Below, piece by piece: positions 1 through 5,035 of a DNA stretch of 7,057 nucleotides. The translations under genes and the position numbers were made by a program. This DNA is from an uncultured Ruminococcus sp. (GTDB taxonomy: Bacteria > Bacillota > Clostridia > Oscillospirales > Ruminococcaceae): assembly GCA_947177935.1 (NCBI GenBank), contig CAMWWG010000047.1, positions 1 to 7,057 on the forward strand, written 5' to 3'. Within the stretch, counting starts at the first letter, position 1, and every line of letters starts with the position of its first letter. Under the pieces are notes generated by a model that saw only the letters and a list, made by a program, of their open reading frames with translations, was not told where the DNA came from and did no database searches.

Positions 1-976
1 TTATCTCTGCACATTCCGGATCTCAAACGGCAGTGCCAATAACAGACAGATGAAAATTGAAGTCAATCATGATATTAAAAATTACTGGATGCAGGATTTT
101 CTTTCGACAAATACATGGACGGAATGGCAGGAACGTGCGATCGTACTTCCATTGCATGTCGGAATGAATCAGATCCGATTAACATCCATGACGGCAGACG
201 GCGCACCGAATATTGATTATCTCCGGACGGAATTAACCGACGAACCCGTTGCAGAAATTTATATTCCGGAGCAGAAGCCAAATTTAGAACCTACTGGGAA
301 AACAACAATCTATATTGCAGGAGATTCCACGGTTCAGAGCTATCGTGCAAGTTATGCACCACAGCAGGGATGGGGCTATTATTTAACAGATTATTTCAGT
401 GACAACGTGAGCATTTCCAATCAGGCAATCGCCGGGAGAAGTTCCAAGAGTTTCTATGATAATGGCAGATTGCAGACGATTCTGGATTCCATGCAGGAAG
501 ATGATTATTTACTGATCCAGTTTGCAATTAATGATTCTGCAAAGGGTAATGAGGAACGTTATGCACCTGTTTGCGGCAATGTGGACAATCCGGATAACGG
601 TTCTTATGAGTTCTATATTGAGAAGTACATTGAAGGGACACTGGAAAAAGGCGGAACACCGATTCTGGTAACAACTGTAATCGGCTTGAAAACCTGGTCA
701 GGCAGTCAGTTTAATTCCAGTTATACAGAATATTGCAATGCCTGCAAGGATATGGCAAAAAAATATGACATTCCTTGCATTGATCTGAATACGCTCATGG
801 TCAATCATTATAATCAGATCGGCTATGATGCGGCTTACAAGTATCATCTGTGCGGCGCAGTGGAAGGCTCTACAGACATGACACATTTCACGGAAACCGG
901 TGCAAATGCCGTTGCCGAATTGGTTGCGGATGCCATCAAAGATTTAAATATTCCAGTTTCTAAAGAAGTCAAGTAA
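1..976 (+). CDS. Modular rhamnogalacturonan acetylesterase-like protein (CBM35/6-like module + CE12 SGNH hydrolase), 5' truncated
   Basis: Likely an extracellular esterase that removes acetyl groups from rhamnogalacturonan (pectin). The reading frame is open from base 2 to the TAA at 974-976 (324 codons visible), so the gene starts outside the window. The ATG at 50 is not the start: codons before it (FRISNGSANNRQ) and after it (TNTWTEW, GMNQIRLTS, GAPNIDYL) form the C-terminal half of a CBM35/CBM6-type beta-sandwich. The SGNH domain follows a short Pro-containing linker. Block I is GDSTVQSY, with the nucleophile Ser at codon 326-328. Block II is NQAIAGRSSKSF. Block III is FAINDS, with Asn at 530-532. 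Block V is DMTHF, with Asp at 875-877 and His at 884-886. The QGWG and GRSSKSF strings are typical of CE12/YesT-like enzymes. Some CBM35 modules on such esterases bind unsaturated uronic acids (known of the family). No C-terminal dockerin is present; any signal peptide, dockerin or second catalytic domain must lie upstream. Substrate is inferred from family. Confidence 0.88.
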   Translation, partial: YLCTFRISNGSANNRQMKIEVNHDIKNYWMQDFLSTNTWTEWQERAIVLPLHVGMNQIRLTSMTADGAPNIDYLRTELTDEPVAEIYIPEQKPNLEPTGKTTIYIAGDSTVQSYRASYAPQQGWGYYLTDYFSDNVSISNQAIAGRSSKSFYDNGRLQTILDSMQEDDYLLIQFAINDSAKGNEERYAPVCGNVDNPDNGSYEFYIEKYIEGTLEKGGTPILVTTVIGLKTWSGSQFNSSYTEYCNACKDMAKKYDIPCIDLNTLMVNHYNQIGYDAAYKYHLCGAVEGSTDMTHFTETGANAVAELVADAIKDLNIPVSKEVK

Positions 977-992
977 TTTATAATTTTTACAG

Positions 993-1023
993 CAGGGCGG
1001 ATCTGATCCGTCCTGTTATTTTT
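993..1023 (+). terminator. Intrinsic terminator after the CE12-like esterase gene
   Basis: The arms 993-1002 (CAGGGCGGAT) and 1006-1015 (ATCCGTCCTG) form a 10-bp stem with one G-T wobble and a 3-base loop, followed by TTATTTTT at 1016-1023. It starts 17 bases after the stop codon. It should end the esterase transcript and separate it from the downstream LRR gene. Confidence 0.88.
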
Positions 1024-1055
1024 GCTGTCCGGCAGAAATGGGAAGAAATTTGACC

Positions 1056-1084
1056 TTGACTTTTCCAGGTTTCTATGTTACAAT
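1056..1084 (+). promoter_or_regulatory. Sigma-A-type promoter for the dockerin-LRR gene
   Basis: A -35 box TTGACT (1056-1061) lies 17 bases from a -10 box TACAAT (1079-1084), which is near-consensus for the housekeeping sigma factor. A second TTGAC copy (TTGACC, 1050-1055) sits directly in front of the -35 box, but its spacing of 23 makes it unlikely to be used. Transcription would begin near 1091, giving an A-rich leader of roughly 70 bases before the start codon. Confidence 0.8.
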
Positions 1085-1163
1085 AAAATGGTAGAACAAG
1101 ATATAAAATAAATTTTAAAAATTAACAATCAAAAATTAAGAATTCAGAGGGGAGTATTATTTT

Positions 1164-2738
1164 ATGAATCATATGAAATTATTCAGGAAAATTGCCGGAT
1201 TGCTTGCGCTTGTCAGCTCCGTTTCGGCTGTCCCGGCATTCCCGGCAAGTGCCGCTTATACTTATGAAAATCTACAATATGAGAGTGGTGTTGCCGGTGA
1301 AATTCATATTGTCGGCTGTGACGAGGATGTGACGGATCTTGTCATCCCAGAAACGATTAACGGCAAGCCGGTTACAAAAATTATGTACGGTGTTTTCAGA
1401 GGGAATGAAAATCTGGAAAGCGTAACGATCCCGGAGACAATGCAGGTCATTGCACAATGTGCATTCCAGGACTGCAAGAATCTGAAAGAGATCAATATGC
1501 CGGAAACTTATGTTGATATTGCAGGAAATGCGTTCTCCGGGACAAGATGGTATCTGCTGACGTACAATCAGCCAGTGACTTATCTGGGGAATATGGTATA
1601 TAAAACCAATCTGGGAGAAAATCAGGAAGAAGTTACCATCCGGGAGGGGACACTCAGCATTGCCGGCGGTGCATTCCGTGGTGATAAAAATTTGAAAAAG
1701 ATCAATTTGCCAGATTCTCTGCAAATCATCGGTGACGGTGCATTTTCCTATTCTGAGTTAACTAGTATTGAAATCCCGGAGAATGTGATGTTTATCGGTG
1801 AGGATGCATTCCGGGGAACAAAGCCGGAAACACTGACAGTCGCTGAAAATAATGCTAATTACACATCCATGGGTAATATTTTATATAATAAAAATCTCAC
1901 AAAATTTATTTTTGTCCCACAAAGCGTGACAGAAGTGACCGTACCGGATACAATCACGGAAATCCCGGACGATGCGTTTTATTACTGTGACAATCTGACA
2001 AATGTTACGCTTCCAGAGACTTTAATCAGTATCGGAAAAGATGCGTTTTGTCGCTGTGAAAATCTGACAAATATCACGCTCCCGGAGAATTTAATCAGCA
2101 TTGGAGAACATGCCTTTGAAAATTCCGGAATTACGGAGATTACCATTCCGGCAAGTGTGAAGACTATCAAAAACGGCGCATTTGGTTATTGCAAAAATCT
2201 AGAATCTATTCGTTTTGCAGAAGGAACAGAAGTGATTTCTTCGGATCTGGTAGAGACCGAATTACTTGCCTGCGGTGATATTTGCTGGAGTGAAATTTTC
2301 TATGAATATTGGGGGGCATTCCTGCATTCTTATGCACTCAAAAAAATCTATCTTCCAAGTACACTCCGGACGATTGAAGAAAATGCGTTCGGGAGCTGTG
2401 AGAATTATCTGAATCAGTTTGATATTTTCTATTATGGCACAAGAGATGACTGGCAGAATGTGATGATTTCTGAACAGGATAACGCACAGTTGGAATCTGG
2501 CGGCAATGAAAGTATTCTCAAAGCAAATATGCACTACATGCCGGCATCTGATAAAATCATTGCCGGAGATGTGGATCTGGATGAAAAGACCACAATCCTG
2601 GATGTGGTTATTCTCCAGAAATATTTGCTGAATCAATACCGGCTGACAGAACAGGAATTTGCAAGAGCAGACGTCAATCAGGATTCTGTCGTGAATATCT
2701 ATGATCTGTGCATTCTGAAGAAAAATTTGGTTTCCTGA
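1164..2738 (+). CDS. Secreted BspA-type leucine-rich-repeat protein with C-terminal type I dockerin
   Basis: A 524-residue exported protein, probably anchored to a cellulosome-like scaffold through its dockerin; its binding partner is unknown. The ATG at 1164 follows the strong Shine-Dalgarno AGGGGAG (1148-1154) by 9 bases. Residues 1-31 form a signal peptide: basic MNHMKLFRK, hydrophobic IAGLLALVSSVSAV, and cleavage near ASA-AY. Residues about 35-450 carry roughly ten LRR_5 (BspA/TpLRR) units of about 23 residues, with the pattern AFxxCxNLxxIxLPxxLxxIG. The repeat domain ends in the segment IFYYGTRDDWQNV, common at the end of such arrays. The dockerin spans residues about 467-524 with two calcium-loop repeats, DVDLDEKTTILD (from residue 469) and DVNQDSVVNIYD. 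No catalytic domain is visible. BspA-like repeats mediate protein or surface binding in other bacteria, so adhesion or substrate/host recognition is an inference. The gene has its own promoter and terminator and is monocistronic. Confidence 0.93.
   Translation: MNHMKLFRKIAGLLALVSSVSAVPAFPASAAYTYENLQYESGVAGEIHIVGCDEDVTDLVIPETINGKPVTKIMYGVFRGNENLESVTIPETMQVIAQCAFQDCKNLKEINMPETYVDIAGNAFSGTRWYLLTYNQPVTYLGNMVYKTNLGENQEEVTIREGTLSIAGGAFRGDKNLKKINLPDSLQIIGDGAFSYSELTSIEIPENVMFIGEDAFRGTKPETLTVAENNANYTSMGNILYNKNLTKFIFVPQSVTEVTVPDTITEIPDDAFYYCDNLTNVTLPETLISIGKDAFCRCENLTNITLPENLISIGEHAFENSGITEITIPASVKTIKNGAFGYCKNLESIRFAEGTEVISSDLVETELLACGDICWSEIFYEYWGAFLHSYALKKIYLPSTLRTIEENAFGSCENYLNQFDIFYYGTRDDWQNVMISEQDNAQLESGGNESILKANMHYMPASDKIIAGDVDLDEKTTILDVVILQKYLLNQYRLTEQEFARADVNQDSVVNIYDLCILKKNLVS
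1977..2114 (+). repeat. Recently duplicated 69-bp tandem LRR unit
   Basis: Two adjacent 69-bp (23-codon) units, 1977-2045 and 2046-2114, match at 55 of 69 bases by hand count. They encode near-identical LRRs containing CDNLTNVTLPETLISIG and CENLTNITLPENLISIG. The other repeats in the gene are more diverged, so this pair looks like the newest duplication in the array. Confidence 0.75.
2568..2735 (+). other. Type I dockerin domain coding segment
   Basis: Two F-hand repeats are encoded, with Asp at loop positions 1, 5 and 12 in both and Asp or Asn at position 3. Repeat 2 also keeps Asn at position 9, while repeat 1 has Thr there. The residues at the usual cohesin-contact positions 10/11 are Ile-Leu in repeat 1 and Ile-Tyr in repeat 2; at 17/18 they are Gln-Lys and Lys-Lys. 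The two halves therefore differ at position 11 and at 17. The domain is at the extreme C-terminus, as is common for enzymes and other cellulosomal subunits. Confidence 0.85.
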
Positions 2739-2774
2739 TTATTAAAATTTCTAAATAAAATTTAAAATACTTTG

Positions 2775-2807
2775 AATCAGACTGTTCCGGCAGTCTGATT
2801 TTTTTTT
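2775..2807 (+). terminator. Strong intrinsic terminator after the dockerin-LRR gene
   Basis: The arms AATCAGACTG (2775-2784) and CAGTCTGATT (2791-2800) make a perfect 10-bp stem with a 6-base loop. Together with the end of the second arm, 2799-2807 gives a run of nine T. It lies 36 bases after the stop codon and separates the LRR unit from the spoIIIA operon. Confidence 0.92.
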
Positions 2808-2820
2808 GAATTTTTTGAAA

Positions 2821-2853
2821 ATCTATCATAGTCCGGACAAGTCCGGCATAGAT
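2821..2853. repeat. Palindromic/direct-repeat element upstream of spoIIIA
   Basis: CCGGAC (2833-2838) and GTCCGG (2841-2846) form a perfect inverted repeat around AA. The same bases also make two direct copies of AGTCCGG (2830-2836 and 2840-2846) spaced exactly 10 bp apart, one helical turn. An outer pair, ATCTAT (2821-2826) and ATAGAT (2848-2853), extends the dyad imperfectly. There is no T-run after it, so it is not a terminator. It lies just upstream of the candidate spoIIIA promoter, where a regulator could bind; that role is inference. Confidence 0.4.
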
Positions 2854-2861
2854 ATTACTAA

Positions 2862-2890
2862 TGAAATTGAAATGAAATTTTTCATAAAAT
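2862..2890 (+). promoter_or_regulatory. Candidate sigma-E-like promoter of the spoIIIA operon
   Basis: TGAAATT (2862-2868) and CATAAAAT (2883-2890) are 14 bases apart. Against the B. subtilis sigma-E consensus as I recall it (KMATATT, 13-15 bases, CATACANT) they match at 5 of 7 and 7 of 8 positions. The B. subtilis spoIIIA operon is sigma-E controlled, so this is the expected class. Transcription would start about 30 bases before the spoIIIAA ATG. The region is A+T-rich, so chance matches are likely. Confidence 0.4.
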
Positions 2891-2926
2891 TTTTAGTAAA
2901 ATTTATCAGGAAAGCAGGAAAATTCT

Positions 2927-3808
2927 ATGAAATCATCCGAAAATCTGCAAGCCGTCCTGGAATATCTCCCACGGAGTGTCCGGGATTCCCTTAGGACAAT
3001 CCCCGAAGAAGAATTTTCCCGGATTCAGGAAATCCGGCTCAGATGTCACCGTCCTGCCGGTATTGTGATCCGGAATCAGGAAAATTCCGTCAATCCCGGA
3101 CATGTGATCTCCGTCGATGAAATCATGAAATCCTTTCAGGCTGTCTGTTCGTATTCTGTGTACAGTCATGAACAGGAACTATCTGAGGGTTATATCACAA
3201 TCCGGGGCGGATGCCGGGTCGGGATCTGTGGGACGGCTGTCCGGGATGGACAAAATTCCCGTTGTGTGAAATCCCTGAAATACATCAGTAGTTTGAATTT
3301 CCGGATTGCCGGAGAATTCCCCGGAATTGCCGAACAGCTCTGGAAACAGGTTTCCGGGAGTATCTTAATTACTGGAGCTGTTGCAAGCGGTAAGACAACA
3401 TATTTAAGGGATTTGTGCAGAATTGTTGGGAATCAGCACAGGACGGCTTTGATTGACGAACGGGGTGAGCTTGCCGCCGTCCGGATGGGAATCCCTCAGC
3501 ATGATATTGGACGGATGACGGATGTCCTGGATGGCTATCCAAGAGAAGCCGGAATCCTCACAGCGTTGAGAGTCCTCAGTCCGGAATATATCATCTGTGA
3601 TGAGATCAGTACGCCGGAAGATGTACAAGCCATCCTGCAAGCCGCCGGATGCGGTATTCGGTTCATTGCATCCTGTCACGCAGGAAATCCGGCGGGGATG
3701 GCGTCCCGACAATTTATCAAGCCATTACTGGAACAGAATGTATTCCAATATCTGGTATTTCTAGAACGCAATCAGATCCGGACTGTCCGGAAATTAGTCG
3801 TATCATGA
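2927..3808 (+). CDS. spoIIIAA: Stage III sporulation protein AA, ATPase
   Basis: A 293-residue cytosolic P-loop ATPase that in B. subtilis powers the mother-cell side of the SpoIIIA-SpoIIQ complex and resembles secretion/pilus ATPases. It has Walker A GAVASGKTT (residues 150-158, Lys156), a DER segment (177-179), the family block TDVLDGYPRE, Walker B with Asp225-Glu226 in IICDEIST, and a sensor-like SCHAG with His251. Residues 1-140 form the N-terminal domain with EIRLR and the GGCRVGICGTAV stretch typical of the family. Length is close to the usual 300 or so. The ATG at 2927 follows AGGA (2916-2919) by 7 bases, and an in-frame stop at 2885-2887 leaves no earlier start. It is the first gene of the operon; its TGA overlaps the ATG of spoIIIAB. 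Walker A starts GAV rather than the common GPP, but the catalytic Lys-Thr is kept. By hand count, 15 of its 26 Arg codons are CGG. Confidence 0.95.
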   Translation: MKSSENLQAVLEYLPRSVRDSLRTIPEEEFSRIQEIRLRCHRPAGIVIRNQENSVNPGHVISVDEIMKSFQAVCSYSVYSHEQELSEGYITIRGGCRVGICGTAVRDGQNSRCVKSLKYISSLNFRIAGEFPGIAEQLWKQVSGSILITGAVASGKTTYLRDLCRIVGNQHRTALIDERGELAAVRMGIPQHDIGRMTDVLDGYPREAGILTALRVLSPEYIICDEISTPEDVQAILQAAGCGIRFIASCHAGNPAGMASRQFIKPLLEQNVFQYLVFLERNQIRTVRKLVVS

Positions 3809-4317
3809 TAAAAATTCTGGGAATTATTTGTATTCTGGCAGCCTGCGCCGGAACAGGGGGTTATCTGGCAATGCGTTTGACTGGTCAGATCCGGATCTAT
3901 CAGAAATTACTTGCATTTCTTCAGGATTGTGCCGTGTATATCCGTTATCAGGGACTTCCTTTGCAGGAATTATTTGGGCTGCTTGCCGGACAGCCGGATT
4001 ATGAAAATCTGGATTTTTTGGAAAATTTAAAAAATTTAGAGTCCTGTGCCGAACTTTCCGGAATCCCGATAGAATCCCGATGGGAAAGCGCACTGGAACA
4101 CAGTCGGATTCCGACAGAGGCAAGGCAGATTCTCCGAAATCTGGGGCATGAACTGGGAAAGACCGACACACAGGGACAGTTAGCCGTTCTGGAATTGTAT
4201 CAGACGCAGATGAAGACAGCCTATGAACAATTTCGGGGAGATTATCAGAAAAAGAGTAAGTTATACCAGTCTCTGGGATGGCTCGGCGGTGCGATGCTTG
4301 CAATTTTATTAATTTAA
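3805..4317 (+). CDS. spoIIIAB: Stage III sporulation protein AB
   Basis: A 170-residue membrane protein of the SpoIIIA complex, thought to work with the ATPase SpoIIIAA in the mother-cell membrane. The ATG at 3805 overlaps the spoIIIAA stop as ATGA, indicating translational coupling. The open frame continues upstream to 3649 inside spoIIIAA, but starting at 3805 gives the expected N-terminus and the usual family length (about 171). Residues 3-22 (ILGIICILAACAGTGGYLA) form the first membrane segment. A mostly helical soluble region follows, with the QKLLAFLQDCAVYIRY and GLPLQELF segments typical of the family near the start. Toward the end come LGKTDTQGQLAVLELYQ, a charged helix, and a final membrane segment, SLGWLGGAMLAILLI. 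It is followed by a 61-base A+T-rich gap before spoIIIAC. Confidence 0.93.
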   Translation: MIKILGIICILAACAGTGGYLAMRLTGQIRIYQKLLAFLQDCAVYIRYQGLPLQELFGLLAGQPDYENLDFLENLKNLESCAELSGIPIESRWESALEHSRIPTEARQILRNLGHELGKTDTQGQLAVLELYQTQMKTAYEQFRGDYQKKSKLYQSLGWLGGAMLAILLI

Positions 4318-4364
4318 AAATAAATCATTTATTAAAATATCAATTAAAGTTTTAATAAAAAAGC
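4318..4364. repeat. A+T-rich spacer with dyad between spoIIIAB and spoIIIAC
   Basis: Only about 5 of these 47 bases are G or C. TTTATTAAAA (4328-4337) and TTTTAATAAA (4350-4359) form a perfect 10-bp inverted repeat with a 12-base loop. A second, overlapping dyad is AATAAAT-C-ATTTATT (4319-4333). The stem has no G-C pairs, so it should be a weak hairpin; it may simply reflect low complexity. Confidence 0.5.
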
Positions 4365-4381
4365 AGGGAGCTGATGAATTG
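4365..4381 (+). promoter_or_regulatory. spoIIIAC: Ribosome binding site that selects a TTG start for spoIIIAC
   Basis: AGGGAG (4365-4370) is 8 bases from TTG at 4379, the only placement that gives the family N-terminus. An ATG at 4374 lies only 3 bases after the same site, but in another frame that stops after six codons (MNWTLT), so it cannot start the gene. Confidence 0.75.
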
Positions 4382-4573
4382 GACATTGACTTGATTTTTA
4401 AAATTGCAGGAACGGGGATTATCGTTTCTGTCCTGAGCATGGTACTGAAAAAGACAGACCGGGAGGAACAGGCAATGATGACGACACTTGCCGGGCTGAT
4501 CGTCGTCCTGATGCTGATTATTGAACAGATCAGCACACTGTTTGACACCGTCAAGGCAGTGTTCGGATTATAA
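4379..4573 (+). CDS. spoIIIAC: Stage III sporulation protein AC
   Basis: A 64-residue integral membrane protein of the SpoIIIA complex. It consists of two hydrophobic segments, residues about 4-23 (DLIFKIAGTGIIVSVLSMVL) and 34-50 (MTTLAGLIVVLMLIIEQ). They are joined by a polar loop, KKTDREEQAM, that is the family's hallmark, and the protein ends in FDTVKAVFGL. Length equals the usual 60-68. The start is taken as TTG because the alignment-like N-terminus MDIDLIFKIA begins there and a Shine-Dalgarno is correctly placed. Neighbouring genes on both sides belong to the same complex, although 61- and 66-base A+T-rich spacers flank this gene. Confidence 0.93.
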   Translation: MDIDLIFKIAGTGIIVSVLSMVLKKTDREEQAMMTTLAGLIVVLMLIIEQISTLFDTVKAVFGL

Positions 4574-4625
4574 TTTTATAAATTATCATATTTAATAATT
4601 AAATAATTAAAATATCATCACAAAT
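4574..4625. repeat. A+T-rich spacer with dyad between spoIIIAC and spoIIIAD
   Basis: In 4574-4620 only three of 47 bases are G or C. ATTTAAT-A-ATTAAAT (4590-4604) is a perfect 15-base dyad. No T-run after a G+C-rich stem is present, so it is not a standard terminator. It resembles the spacer before spoIIIAC in length and composition. Confidence 0.5.
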
Positions 4626-4639
4626 GGGAAGACAGAGCT

Positions 4640-5035
4640 ATGCTATTATCCATCCAGACAGCAGTTATTTTCTGTATCATCGGCTGTATTCTGATCCTGA
4701 TCCTGAAACAGTATCACAAGGCACAGGGAGTTTTGCTGAGTATTGCCATGTGCAGTATGGTACTACTGGCAATCCTGCCGGAAGTCCGGCAGATTTTTGA
4801 AACGGCGGAAAATATTTATTCGCAAAGCAGTCTGCATCTGTCTTATTTTACAGTTCTTTGCAAAGCAGTGGGAATTTCATACCTGACACAGCTTGGAATT
4901 GATATTTGCAAGGACTGCGGTGAGCAGGCGCTCAGCACAGTTGTGGAATTATGCGGCAGAGTATTCCTGATATTACTGGCACTGCCCTTGTTCGTGACAC
5001 TTGCACAGACAGTACTGGAGTTGATGAATACATGA
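4640..5035 (+). CDS. spoIIIAD: Stage III sporulation protein AD
   Basis: A 131-residue integral membrane protein, close to the usual length of about 130. Hydrophobic segments lie at residues about 4-23, 30-46 and 107-124. The conserved central block runs from about 75 to 100 (KAVGISYLTQLGIDICKDCG, then EQALSTVVELCGR), and ALPLF follows in the last membrane segment. SpoIIIAD is related in fold to SpoIIIAC and, with it, is part of the membrane platform of the channel complex; its precise role is not known. The ATG at 4640 follows GGGAAG (4626-4631) by 8 bases. Its last codons overlap the start of spoIIIAE as ATGA, implying coupled translation. Confidence 0.93.
   Translation: MLLSIQTAVIFCIIGCILILILKQYHKAQGVLLSIAMCSMVLLAILPEVRQIFETAENIYSQSSLHLSYFTVLCKAVGISYLTQLGIDICKDCGEQALSTVVELCGRVFLILLALPLFVTLAQTVLELMNT

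Noticed and set aside
50..52. ATG at 50 as the start of the esterase gene
   Set aside because: The frame is open to the left edge and the codons before it encode typical CBM35/6 sequence, so this Met is internal.
1272..1724. 150-codon antisense open frame inside the LRR gene, with others at 1304-1495, 1982-2170 and 2262-2636
   Set aside because: They are mirrors of the LRR repeats, with no ribosome sites or promoters; their internal repetition simply reflects the sense-strand repeats.
2806..2994. 62-codon + strand open frame between the terminator and spoIIIAA
   Set aside because: It starts at the terminator T-run, has no Shine-Dalgarno, runs through the palindrome and overlaps the spoIIIAA start in another frame; its composition is low-complexity.
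3649..3804. Extended N-terminus for spoIIIAB inside spoIIIAA
   Set aside because: The extra 52 residues are polar alternative-frame sequence, and the ATGA overlap start at 3805 gives the correct family length and membrane anchor.
3824..4303. 159-codon antisense open frame opposite spoIIIAB, and antisense frames opposite AA, AC, AE and AF
   Set aside because: Each lies wholly or almost wholly opposite a well-supported family member and has no family-like sequence of its own.
4328..4359. Inverted repeat between spoIIIAB and spoIIIAC as a transcription terminator
   Set aside because: The stem is entirely A-T with a 12-base loop and no strong T-tract on the + strand, so stable termination in the middle of the operon is unlikely.
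4542..4574. Internal promoter lookalike TTGACA ... TATAAT at the end of spoIIIAC
   Set aside because: The spacing is 21 bases, too long for sigma-A, and the TTGACA is made of conserved Phe-Asp-Thr codons.
4951..5031. Extended N-terminus for spoIIIAE inside spoIIIAD
   Set aside because: The extra 27 residues contain no signal peptide and overlap conserved spoIIIAD codons; 5032 has the coupled ATGA start.
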